Shown: positions 11,519 to 18,886, counted from the first letter of the stretch. The stretch is DNA of 18,886 nucleotides from Falciphora oryzae (GCA_000733355.1 JNVV01000009.1:259901-278786), one strand, 5' to 3'. Notes: a model not told the origin generated them from the sequence alone. Translations and numbers: made by a program.

Positions 11519-12381
11519 GGGGTGGCTGTTGGGCCTGGGCACGGGGAGGGGATAATTGAACTTGAGGGTTTTGTATGATGGGAAACATCTTCGCTTCGGG
11601 AGCTACCCCTTCCTTTGTCCTTTCGCTTTTTACTGTGGTACCTTCTGGAATGTTTTTCATCGCTTCGAGAAGGTTTTCTTTGTCTCAGCGGCAGTCGGCG
11701 AGGGCCCCTATTTTGTCCATTGTCCTCCCGCGCTAGCCTAAGAACACGCCGGGCTTGCAATCCGTCAACGGCGAATTCACCCTTCATCTCTCTTGGTACG
11801 ATGCGCTCAAGGGACATTGCCATGGAATGGCCCGTTCATCCAGGGCGATGCCACGCAAGGCGCTGTCACTCGGTGACATCAAATTAAGCGCTGTGGGGAA
11901 AGGGGATCCCTCAAACTTTTTTCGGCGCTGCCAAAACGGGAAGGATTACAAATTCCCGCCCGGGGAGAGCCTAGTCGGAGGCACGAAACATCATCTCCGC
12001 TCCCTTTTTGATGTTCCTGTAGCCCCCGGCTCTATCCCCGCCCAGCGCGGGCCTCCTGGTCATCGAATCGCTGCCGAGCCGACAGGCGATTCCCCGCACG
12101 ATTGGGGCCGGTTGAGAGCCCTGGAGAAATGGGATGCTACGCCCGGGTCTGGTGCGGTGCTACTGGACGCATCCCCTCCGGCCGCATTTGGCGACCGCCG
12201 GGTTTTTAGGGGGACGAATCTGGGTTTCTCCGCCTCACGAACCATGGAAAGGCTTGTTTTGCTGCACAATCAGCCATGGAACCGAATTCTTGATCTCATG
12301 CCACTTGGAAACAGGGAACTCGGCTGCAACTCCCGAGCTGCTCTTAGCCCGTATCGCGTATCGTAGATCTTTCTATCAAGG
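11519..12381. other. Laccase 3' UTR and upstream region of the next gene
   Basis: The sequence after the laccase stop is T-rich and suits a 3' UTR up to about 11.7 kb. The rest is the upstream region of the small secreted protein. A 203-codon open frame (11755-12366) starts without an ATG, has no recognisable motif and no promoter, and I do not call it a gene. Confidence 0.5.
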
Positions 12382-12387
12382 TATAAG
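12382..12387 (+). promoter_or_regulatory. Probable TATA box of the small secreted protein gene
   Basis: TATAAG lies 156 bp upstream of the ATG at 12538. It is followed by a CT-rich leader (around 12425-12450) and a CACAATG start context, the same layout as at the laccase gene. Confidence 0.5.
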
Positions 12388-12537
12388 AAAAGAAAGGTCG
12401 ACTCCCCATCGCCTTCATCACGACGTTCTCTCTTTCTGCCTCAGCCCTCGCACACCAGCCAAGGTCCGCTGTCTCTCGTTCCTCATCCGATCCAGCCATT
12501 TATAATTAATTCCCAGTCGACAACAAACACAAGCACA

Positions 12538-13057
12538 ATGCGCTTCTTCGACCTCGCCCTCGCCCTCGCCGCCGCCGGCCTCGCCGCCGCGTCGCCCACC
12601 CCCCAGGCCGAGAAGAGGGCCGAATGCCCGCCATGGAACGGAATCGGGAAGCTGTGGCACGGCAAAGCCTGCTGTGTCTACTCCTTCGAAGTCAACACTT
12701 GCGTAAGCCAGAATACCCCTATCCGTTCTTTATAAACTTTATATATATATATCGTCAATGAACATGATCGTTACGCTATCTTTTTTTTTTTTTTTGCGGG
12801 AATGTTTTGGGCGTGTCCAGCATAGGAGACAGAGATGGTTGCTCTTGCTAACAACATTTACTCTCTCGGCGTAATAGTGCAACCTCACCAACGACCCGGA
12901 CTTCTACCAGGCGCTGCCGTGCAGCAGCGAGTGGTTCTCCAGCCTCGACAAGTGGTTGCTGTTTTGGGACTGCAACAGGGGCACCGAGACCGGCGACGTC
13001 TGTGTCGGCGTTCCGATTGTTGACAAGACGTGGAAATTTCCCGGTCAGGGGAACTGA
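12538..13057 (+). CDS. Small secreted cysteine-rich protein, two exons
   Basis: Exons 12538-12702 and 12878-13057 give 114 residues. The 175-bp intron has donor GTAAGC, branch TGCTAAC and acceptor TAG. Residues 1 to about 19 are an Ala/Leu-rich signal peptide. K26-R27 is a Kex2-type site, leaving a mature chain of about 87 residues. That chain has eight cysteines (one, CC, CC, then three singles), five tryptophans and one NLT glycosylation site. An even number of cysteines suits four disulfides. I do not recognise the family. The two CC pairs recall hydrophobins, but the spacing and hydrophobicity do not fit that family's C-CC-C-C-CC-C order. Such proteins are often effectors, antimicrobial proteins or wall proteins; which applies here is inference. 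The gene lies 1 kb after the laccase on the same strand and 129 bp before a retrotransposon. The splice junction is inferred; nothing else in the intron extends the frame. Confidence 0.8.
12741..12795. repeat. AT repeat and T15 tract inside the intron
   Basis: An (AT)n run at about 12740-12752 and fifteen T residues at 12781-12795 lie inside the intron of the small secreted protein gene. They lengthen it to more than twice the laccase introns. Both are slippage-prone and do not touch the splice signals. Confidence 0.85.
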
Positions 13058-13181
13058 GGTTGTAACCAATTAGTTGCTTATCAGTGTCAAATGATTAAAA
13101 AGAATATCTTCTCAAAGTAAAAGGTACATGGGACCTCGCGGCCGAATTTGGTTGGCGGTACATTTGTTGCACGGATGTGCC

Positions 13182-13186
13182 ACTAC
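13182..13186. other. Candidate target-site duplication (left copy only)
   Basis: ACTAC immediately precedes the TGTTGG start of the 5' LTR. Copia integrases usually duplicate 5 bp of target. The right-hand copy cannot be checked because the 3' LTR is truncated at 18831. Confidence 0.25.
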
Positions 13187-13277
13187 TGTTGGATTATTAT
13201 TCCAGCACTATTCCGGCGCATGACTTGAGGGATCTGGAAGCCTGGAAGGCTTGGGAGGCCAAGCCCTGTTGGCAATG

Positions 13278-13285
13278 TATATAAG
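13278..13285 (+). promoter_or_regulatory. TATA box of the LTR promoter
   Basis: TATATAAG lies about 90 bp into the 5' LTR and is followed by a CCCTCCCTCTCT tract. Transcription probably starts near 13305-13315, which would put the shared 76-bp repeat in R/U5. The 3' LTR lacks this element. Confidence 0.6.
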
Positions 13286-13331
13286 GGGCTTGGTTGCCCT
13301 CCCTCTCTAGCAGATAGATCCCTTTGTCGGA

Positions 13332-13363
13332 GGTAGGCCCGTGCCCTGTGCACGGGCCCTACC
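13332..13363. repeat. GC-rich hairpin in the LTR
   Basis: 13332-13344 and 13350-13363 pair through about 13 base pairs with one bulged base and a 5-base loop. An identical copy lies at 18763-18794 in the 3' LTR. If transcribed it would form a very stable RNA structure near the 5' end. A role in RNA packaging, strand transfer or transcript 3'-end formation is possible but not shown. Confidence 0.75.
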
Positions 13364-13384
13364 AGGGCCATTTAGCCCTCCCGG

Positions 13385-13403
13385 GCCTGTGCCCTGCACA
13401 GGC
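13385..13403. repeat. Perfect 8-bp hairpin in the LTR
   Basis: GCCTGTGC and GCACAGGC pair perfectly around a CCT loop. In the 3' LTR the homologous sequence stops after GCACA (18831), so that copy has lost the last three bases of the right arm. The break in the 3' LTR therefore lies inside this hairpin. Confidence 0.8.
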
Positions 13404-13466
13404 TTCTAGAGTAGTCCACAACACAACACTCGTTCCAGGCTGTGTTGCCTGCATTCACCTCCCACA

Positions 13467-13479
13467 GGTTATGAGCCCT
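13467..13479 (+). other. Primer-binding site for a half-tRNA of initiator Met
   Basis: GGTTATGAGCCCT directly abuts the CA end of the LTR. It is complementary to the anticodon arm of initiator tRNA-Met (which reads GGGCUCAUAACC), not to a tRNA 3' end. Drosophila copia and yeast Ty5 prime this way with a cleaved half-tRNA. The tRNA sequence is from general knowledge; this organism's own initiator tRNA gene is not in the window. Confidence 0.8.
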
Positions 13480-13751
13480 CTCATATACCGCTTCCAGGCC
13501 TAGATTGTCGGTTTGAAGACATCTAGAGCATCATTTTGAGTCAATTTTCCACGGATAAACGTCAGAATCGGGCAGTTTACCCTATTAGGCGCTGGTAGGG
13601 CCGATTGAGGGCGCCGGGAAAATTTTTCACGTACCAACTTCAACAACCAACGACTCTAACAACGAGCCCAAAAGGGCCCTAAAACGTCCAAAACAACGGG
13701 AAGTAGCCAGATCCTTTAGGTCTTCCCCCCTGCCTACGGTGCGACGCCAAG

Positions 13752-14788
13752 ATGGCCGAGTATCGGGAGGCTGCAGTCCGGATCCCGGAGCTTCTGGGAC
13801 CCTCCAATCTGGAGGCCTGGAAACGCACAGTTAAGGTGCATCTAACCGCATCCCGTAACGTTGCCTTTATTGGCCCCAACCCTCCGCCAAGGCCTTAAGG
13901 CGCTGAAGACTCTGACGACGTCGGCAAGTGGCTGTTGTGACGGTCCGGGTGGCTGTCGCACGCGCCTATATGAACCTCATGTTGAGTCATGTTCCACATG
14001 ACTTGGCATCGTACCCTTTTGGGGGTGTGTGCCGTAGTGGGGAGGGTTCATTCCATTCGTTACAGCTGTCGCGGAGGACGATGACATGGTACTCCATGCG
14101 GAATACGATCGATAAGGTCGTCGTTAAGCTCGAAAAAAACGGTTGGAATCGCCTCAAGGATGACGAGGATCAGAACCCCAAAGCGCTTTGGGACAAGGTT
14201 TTAAAAACGATTAGCAAAACCGCCGACTCGAGGGTTAACGATTTGATTAACGAGCACTATAGCTTAACCGTTAAAAAGTTCCGTGGTAACGTTAAAAAGT
14301 ATACCGATAAATAGCTCGAGGTTAAACAAACGCTTAATCAAACCGAGGTTGTGATCCCTTAGCGAGCGTTGATAAGGAGTTTCGTTAACGGATTTAGCTC
14401 CAATTACCCAAGCGCTGTCGCGATCGCTTTGGGCAGTTGCGAAGGCGATAAGCGTATTCCAGCCAACTTTATTTCGAGGGTGCTGGAAAACACGAACATT
14501 ATAAAGGCTTCGGCGATAACGGCATTTGCTAACGCCCGTAATAAGGCCCCGAACGACGCTAGCAAAAGTGCGCCCGTAAAAAAGAAAAAGTGCGATAAAT
14601 GCGATTTCGTTAGCGCTTACCCGCATTACGACGCTTGTAACCGGCATTATCGCGACGGCGATAAGGGATGCTGGGTTTTTTATCCAAAGCTTAAAACCGA
14701 GTTTATAAAAAATAAGAAAGCGAAATCTAAAGAGAAAAACGAATCCAATACGAGGGCTTTAGATGTCGCGCCTAATTTACCGACTTAA
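13752..14788 (+). pseudogene. copia gag, frameshifted and stop-containing
   Basis: Capsid/nucleocapsid part of the gag-pol polyprotein. An ATG at 13752 opens a frame with a typical copia Gag start (LLGPSNLEAWK) and stops at TAA, about 13899. The homology then resumes in another frame from about 13950 (ARAYMNLML) onward, so an indel lies near 13900-13950. The second frame has TAG at 14312-14314, TAG near 14358 and TAA at 14786-14788. Its C-terminal part has a CxxC pair (CDKC) and a GCWVFYPKL segment that resembles the end of the copia zinc knuckle, where His is usual before Pro; Tyr there fits CAC/CAT to TAC/TAT. The last part is lysine-rich, as in nucleocapsids. Composition changes near 14100: normal CpA/TpG before, depleted after. 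Confidence 0.8.
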
Positions 14789-16804
14789 CGCGGCAGCGCG
14801 TATTAGTTCGAAATAGGCAATATCAGTATAGCCAACGTAGCCGCCTCCGATATAGTAATTGGCGATATAGGCTTTTCCGAGCACTATTTTAATGACTTAA
14901 AGTGGTTCGTTAGCTTCGAAAAAATCCCCGAGCCGTACGAGGCTACCACGGCGACGTCGGAGTCTAATAGGTCCTATTATTAGGGCAAGGTTGTAATGCT
15001 TTGGAGGTTTTCCGAAGGGATTTTAAAGGTTACGATAACAGCCTACTACAGCCCCAAAATGCCTTACAACCTGCTAAGCCTGGGTAAATTGCGTGCTAAA
15101 GGTATGTTAGATAACTAGGTTAATAACGAGTTCTACTATAAGGAGTTGGGCAAGCGGATTAGTACTTATACCTTTAAAAGCAACGTTATTATCGCGGATA
15201 CGGTAGTGCCCGAGGCCGAGGAAGCGACGCTAAAGCGCCTGCAGGCGGTTTTGGCGATGCCTAACGTCGCTAGCACGGGCAACGAGAAGCCCGCGGCTAA
15301 GGCGCCGGCGCCCGTCCCGACGGGTAGACCGGTCCCGTACGTCGTCATGTATCGTCGCTTAATGCACGCCAATAAAGATACCGCGCTTAAGGCTTGCAAA
15401 GAGGCCGGCATCCGCGTTAGTGCCTTTAAAGCCGAGAGGCACGTTTGCGAGGATTGCGTGCAGGGCAAAGCGACCTAAGTTATAGGCACGAGGCATTTTA
15501 AAAAGTCGCAGAGGCCGCTTGCGAGGATTTATATGGATACGATCGGCATTACGCTTACAACAGGCAACGGTTTCAACTACGTCGTGCATTTTTAAAACGA
15601 AGCTACTTCCTTTGGTTGGGTCCTGTTTAGCAAGCGCAAAAATACTACGGAGGTCGCTTACGAGGTAATCGATTGGATTTAGCGCGTCGAGCTCCAAACT
15701 GGCATTAAAATACAGTCGCTGCATACGGACGGAGGCACCGAATTTGCGCCCGTAATGCTTTGACGCTGGTGCAAAAAGTACGGCAAGGCCTTGGAGGAAT
15801 TTGCAGCGCGTTGCCCGGAGATGAACGGGATCGTTAAACGCGCTAACAGGACTTTCGTTAATGCTGCGAGGACTGCCTTTAACGCCAACAACTTCGAAAA
15901 GAAGCACTGGGATTACGCGATTGCGGCGGCACGCAAAATCATCAATTATACCCCGTCGAGCGTTAACGAGGACCGCAAATCGCCTTACGAAGCTTGGATG
16001 ACTGTTATCGGCCGGCTTGAGAGTTAGCAGAAGCCCCCGTTGAAGACGATTAATATTTGGGGTTTTGTTATTTAGGTGCTGATTAAGGACTTTAAGCAAT
16101 TCCTTCGGGCCGATAAGATGGCTAAGCGGATTGCCCCAGGCCGCTTTTTTGGCTGGGAGGGCACTTAAAACGAGATCCTCCTCGTTAAGATGGATTTTAA
16201 CGGCCGGGTATTCCGAGTCCGTAATGTTTACGTTATTGAAAGCACCGGCCGCAATAAAAAAGTTAAGTTTAATAGCATTAAAGAGGGCATTAAGGCCTAC
16301 GATATTGCTTACGAGGGTGTTGTTGAGGACGTTTATATTAGCGCAGGGGATTGGGTTTATACCGACCCGAGCGCACCGGGAAACGAGGCCGGCGCCGCCG
16401 ATAACGATGCCGTGGTTGGCGGCAGTGCGGCTGGCGATAAGCCCGACGACGGCAGCGACTGCTGGACCGGTGATGAGGGCGGCGGTGACGATACCGGCGT
16501 TGAGGGCGATGTCGGCGCCGGAGGTATCCCAACCCCGGAGCAAACACTTGAACGCGATTTGGCTGGCGAGAGTAGCGAGGATATAAAGGAGGGCCCTATT
16601 AAAGGCCCTGCCGAGAGCTCCGGGGGCTTTGCCGTTGATAACGAGGCCACCTTTCGGGCCAAACGTGCTTACAAAAAGAGGCCCCTTCCGCTTCCTAGCG
16701 ACCGCACGTTGCGTCCCCGGGCCCTTAAAGCTCCCGTTTACGCATCCCTAATCCTTAAAACCCGCAAAAAAATCGCTAAAGCGAAAAAGGCAGTTGAGGA
16801 TAAT
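14789..16804 (+). pseudogene. copia protease and integrase, inactivated
   Basis: This continues the gag frame. Protease: D-I-G at 14864-14872, followed by FSEH, aligns with the family's D-[ST]-G-x-[ST]-x-H; the Thr-to-Ile codon ATA fits ACA to ATA. A YNLLSLGKL strand typical of copia protease ends lies near 15065-15095. Integrase: the HHCC zinc domain has RRLMH, preceded by Tyr where His is usual, and CEDC near 15450. The core has D at 15536 and D at 15728 (HTDGG). The third catalytic position, exactly 35 residues later in NGIVKR, is Lys (15836-15838) instead of Glu, as TpG to TpA would produce. An acidic Gly/Asp-rich linker (about 16370-16560) follows, as usual before RT. Eleven in-frame stops (TAG, TAA, one TGA) interrupt it, and no frameshift was found. 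Confidence 0.85.
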
Positions 16805-18724
16805 TAGATATTGCCCGCCGGCATTTCCGCCGAGCAAGATAACACCGTCGGCGTTTCCGATAACGAGTTGGAGGAGTACCGCAGTTGTGATTTAGGCGAT
16901 GAGGCCGAAATCGACGCTTTCGCGAGGGATATAGCGATAATCGCAATGGGTACGAGCTACGTTAATAACGACGTTTTAGTTAACGCCGAGCCAAACGGGT
17001 TCGAAATACCCAACCTTTAGCTCGTAAACGTTATACCCGGCCTACAAATTCCGTATATTTTTACCGATTACCGTAACGCGGCGAAACGTACTAACGAGTA
17101 CTATAAATTCTACCTGCCGGTAATGCAAAAGCAGGTGGCAACGCTAAAAGAAAAGGGTATTTGGATTATTGTTATATTACCCGCAAAAGCTAGAGTGCTG
17201 CCCGGCAAATGGGTTTACGTATTTAAATATACGGCGGAAAAAGTTTTTAAAAAAATAAAGGCCCGTTGGGTTGTTTGCGGCAATTTCGAATAATTTATAG
17301 GCGAAAATAGGGCGGCAATTTACGCCGCCGTAGCGCATTTTACATTAACGAAAGTCTTTTTCGCCATTATCGCCGTGCGGAATATGGTTTGCAAGCAGTT
17401 CGACTTTGTCGCGGCTTATTTCGGCGCCGTAATCCCGGAGGGAGTCGACGTGTATATTTAGTAGCTTTAGGGCATCGAAGTTGGCGAGAAAGGCTAAGTG
17501 TGCAAGTTGCGTAAAGCTTTTTACGGATTGCGCAAAACCGCCCTGTGGTAGTACCAAACGATTACGCCGTACTTGGAGAAGCTCGGCTTTACCCCGGTGC
17601 ATTAGGACGTTTGCTTTTACGTTCGCAAAGCTACCGGAGGCATGCTTTTGTTGTATATTAACGATATGCAAATCGCCGGTATAACCGACGCCGAAGTTAA
17701 CGACGTCGCTACCGAAATCGGCAAACAGTTCGAAATAACGGCGTTGGGAAACAGCCAAACTTTCCTGGGCATGCAAATGGTTTGGGATTAGCGTAACCGA
17801 ACGATTAGCCTGTATTAGCGCGATTATATTACTAAAATTATTACCAAATACGGCAAAGACGATTTTTACTTTACTAAAACGCTTTGGCCGTCGGGCTTTG
17901 TGATCCCCGCGACCTGGGACCCTTTTACGCCTAACGAAACATTTCTTTACTAATCGGAGGTTGCCAGCCTCGGCTACCTCGCTGGCGTTACAAGGCCGGA
18001 TATCGCTTTTACGGTCCGGAGGCTCCAGGAGGCCCAGTCGGCCCCCGGAAAGGAACACCTACAGCTAATTAAGCACTTGTAGCGCTATGTTATTGGCACC
18101 CGTTAATACGCCCTGCGTTTGGGAGGTACGGCCTATAGCGAGGAAAACATAGGCCTTAAGGCTTACGGAGACGCTTCGTTTGCCAACTGCCTGCGTACGA
18201 GGGCCTTAACGGGCGGTGTGGTGATTATGCTGGCCGGAGGACCTGTTTATTAGCAGTTAAAGCGCTAGAGCTTTGTAACTGTTTTAACGACGGAGGCAGA
18301 GTTTATTAACCTATTGCCTACGGGCCGCTGCGCTTTGTGGATTAGCGGTATGCTGGAGGAGTTTGGCTGCCCGCAAACGGAGACGCTGGTGGTCCATACA
18401 GATAGCGCTAACGCTTAGGCTACGGTGTTGAACCCTTTGCAGTTAGCCCGTACGCGTATGATCGATTTACGTTACAAGTGGGTGATTGACGCAGTTTAGC
18501 GAGGCCTTTTTAGGCTAAAGCTCGTTGGCATTGCCAATATAAAGGCCGACAGCTTGACGAAGGGCTTTAGCGCTAACGGATAGGCTAAGTTCGTCGCCCA
18601 AATGGGAATGGTGCTGATTGTGTAGGAAATCGCTGGAATCTGGTTTAAAAAGCAACTGGGATTGTCTAGTTACGAGGTCAACACTATGAAAACGAGATTT
18701 GGGCTATTTGGGGCATGTAGATAG
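16805..18724 (+). pseudogene. copia reverse transcriptase and RNase H, inactivated
   Basis: RT: KWVY and ARWVVCGNFE blocks (about 17205-17290), motif A with QFDF (Asp at 17402), KLRKAFYGLR (about 17510), and the catalytic box read as Y-I-N-D-M (17654-17668). The first of the two aspartates is Asn (AAC, 17660), as GAC to AAC in TpG context would give. RNase H: Asp in YGDASF (18170), Glu in TTEAEF, Asp in HTDSANA and IDLRY are all kept. Nineteen or so stops interrupt one unbroken frame. Two TAGs, 17549 (in LW-stop-Y) and 18251 (after GGPVY), fall where copia proteins have Trp. Others, such as 17821 (before RDYI), fall where Gln is usual. The frame ends at TAG 18623 or, if that is another mutated codon, at TAG 18722. 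Confidence 0.88.
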
Positions 18725-18748
18725 CTTTATGGAGGCCGTGAGGGCTAC

Positions 18749-18755
18749 GGGGGGG
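18749..18755 (+). other. Polypurine tract
   Basis: Seven G residues, preceded by the purine-rich GGAGG and GAGGG segments, directly abut the TGT that starts the 3' LTR. This is where plus-strand DNA synthesis would be primed, and it fixes the left end of the 3' LTR at 18756. Confidence 0.7.
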
Positions 18756-18831
18756 TGTCGGAGGTAGGCCCGTGCCCTGTGCACGGGCCCTACCAGGGCC
18801 ATTTAGCCCTCCCGGGCCTGTGCCCTGCACA
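18756..18831 (+). repeat. 3' LTR remnant, 76 bp, U3-deleted and 3'-truncated
   Basis: Identical over 76 bases to 13325-13400 of the 5' LTR. The first 138 bases of the LTR, including the TATA box, are missing: the TGT next to the polypurine tract is fused to CGGAGG, which in the 5' LTR follows a second TGT at 13325-13327. The last 66 bases (13401-13466 in the 5' copy) are also missing. Without U3 this end could not donate a promoter to a new copy. Confidence 0.85.
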
Positions 18832-18886
18832 TAGTCTCAGTGCCTCAGACCAGGTGTGGCGGAAGTCCCCCGAGTTACTCCGCCCC
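18832..18886. other. Unrelated sequence replacing the end of the 3' LTR
   Basis: These 55 bases do not match the corresponding part of the 5' LTR. They may be the original flank after a deletion, or the edge of another insertion. No TA or other target duplication is visible that would identify a transposon family. Confidence 0.4.

Larger units (their letters stand above)
13187..13466 (+). repeat. 5' LTR, 280 bp
   Basis: It begins TGTTGG and ends CCCACA, the expected TG...CA with imperfect terminal inverted repeats, and is followed directly by the primer-binding site, which fixes its right end. It contains a TATA box at 13278 and a CT-rich start region, so U3 is about 13187-13310 and R/U5 the remainder. 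Bases 13325-13400 are identical, 76 of 76, to the 3' copy at 18756-18831. CpA and TpG are plentiful here (about 21 and 23 in 280 bp), unlike the element's interior. Confidence 0.85.
13187..18831 (+). mobile_element. Degenerate Ty1/copia LTR retrotransposon with RIP-like mutations
   Basis: Order: 5' LTR, half-tRNA primer site, gag, protease, integrase, reverse transcriptase, RNase H, G7 polypurine tract, partial 3' LTR. Integrase before RT is the copia order, and the primer type fits the Hemivirus-like branch. From about 13950 to 18625 a single frame holds every pol domain, with about 33 in-frame stops (roughly 24 TAG, 8 TAA, 1 TGA by hand count) and no frameshift. CpA and TpG are scarce and TpA common between about 14.1 and 18.6 kb. 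Catalytic residues of protease, integrase and RT are changed, each explicable by CpA-to-TpA on one strand. The element cannot move on its own. The 3' LTR lacks U3 and its end. It lies in the same orientation as the upstream secreted-protein gene. Confidence 0.95.

Noticed and set aside
10643..11542. 299-codon minus-strand ORF
   Set aside because: Antisense to laccase exons 5 and 6, whose GC-rich third positions suppress stops on the other strand.
11755..12366. 203-codon + ORF between laccase and the secreted protein
   Set aside because: No ATG at its start, no recognisable domain, and it occupies the promoter region of the next gene.
12538..13057. Hydrophobin
   Set aside because: Eight cysteines are present, but their order and spacing do not follow C-CC-C-C-CC-C and the chain is charged and Trp-rich.
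13325..13400. The 76-bp direct repeat as the complete LTR pair
   Set aside because: The primer-binding site lies 66 bp after this repeat in the 5' copy, and a TATA box and TGTTGG start lie before it, so the repeat is only part of a 280-bp LTR.
15359..16543. 394-codon ORF on the minus strand, the longest uninterrupted frame in the window
   Set aside because: It is antisense to integrase, which is supported by the DD35-spaced core and the zinc motif. The biased composition leaves few antisense stops. The same applies to 17345-18058 minus.
14312..18625. TAG reassigned or read through as glutamine in the element
   Set aside because: Many TAGs do fall at plausible Gln positions in an otherwise intact frame, which is tempting. 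But at least two (17549, 18251) align with Trp, TAA and TGA also occur, ordinary CAG and CAA codons are present, and catalytic residues of three enzymes are lost. Mutation explains all of this.

Overview
This window looks like nuclear DNA of a filamentous ascomycete, probably a Sordariomycete-type Pezizomycotina. The evidence is short introns (68-175 bp) with GT donors, CTAAC-like branch sites and AG acceptors, pyrimidine-rich leaders after TATA boxes, an ascomycete laccase, and a Ty1/copia retrotransposon whose decay resembles repeat-induced point mutation (RIP). I cannot name the species.

Layout. Positions 1-1505 hold the broken 3' part of a gene for a fungal trypsin-like protein with a GDSGSW motif, entering from beyond the left edge. 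From about 1.5 to 9.1 kb I find no convincing gene on either strand. This is long for such a genome, and the part after about 5.2 kb is pyrimidine-rich and promoter/UTR-like. Positions 9323-11518 encode a complete secreted laccase (six exons, 605 residues, all four copper motifs, C-terminus exactly DSGL). Positions 12538-13057 encode a 114-residue secreted cysteine-rich protein (two exons, signal peptide, KR site, eight cysteines in the mature part).

The right third, 13187-18831, is one Ty1/copia element on the + strand, inserted 129 bp after the small secreted protein's stop codon. It has a 280-bp 5' LTR with a TATA box, a primer-binding site matching the anticodon arm of initiator tRNA-Met (half-tRNA priming), gag, protease, integrase, reverse transcriptase and RNase H in canonical copia order, a G7 polypurine tract and a 76-bp remnant of the 3' LTR. 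From about 13.95 kb to the end of pol everything stays in one frame with no indel, but about 33 stop codons interrupt it, about 24 of them TAG. Stops and lost catalytic residues (protease DTG to DIG, integrase DD35E to DD35K, RT first YxDD aspartate to Asn) are explained by CpA-to-TpA change on one strand or the other.

The least expected observation is that this mutational signature is confined to about 14.1-18.6 kb. The LTR, leader and start of gag of the same element keep normal CpA/TpG levels, so there is a sharp internal boundary. The 3' LTR has also lost its U3 by a deletion bounded by TGT microhomology, and is cut off inside a hairpin. The laccase and the small secreted protein are both extracellular and next to this element. 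That arrangement is common for fungal host- or substrate-interaction genes, but a functional link between them is inference only.
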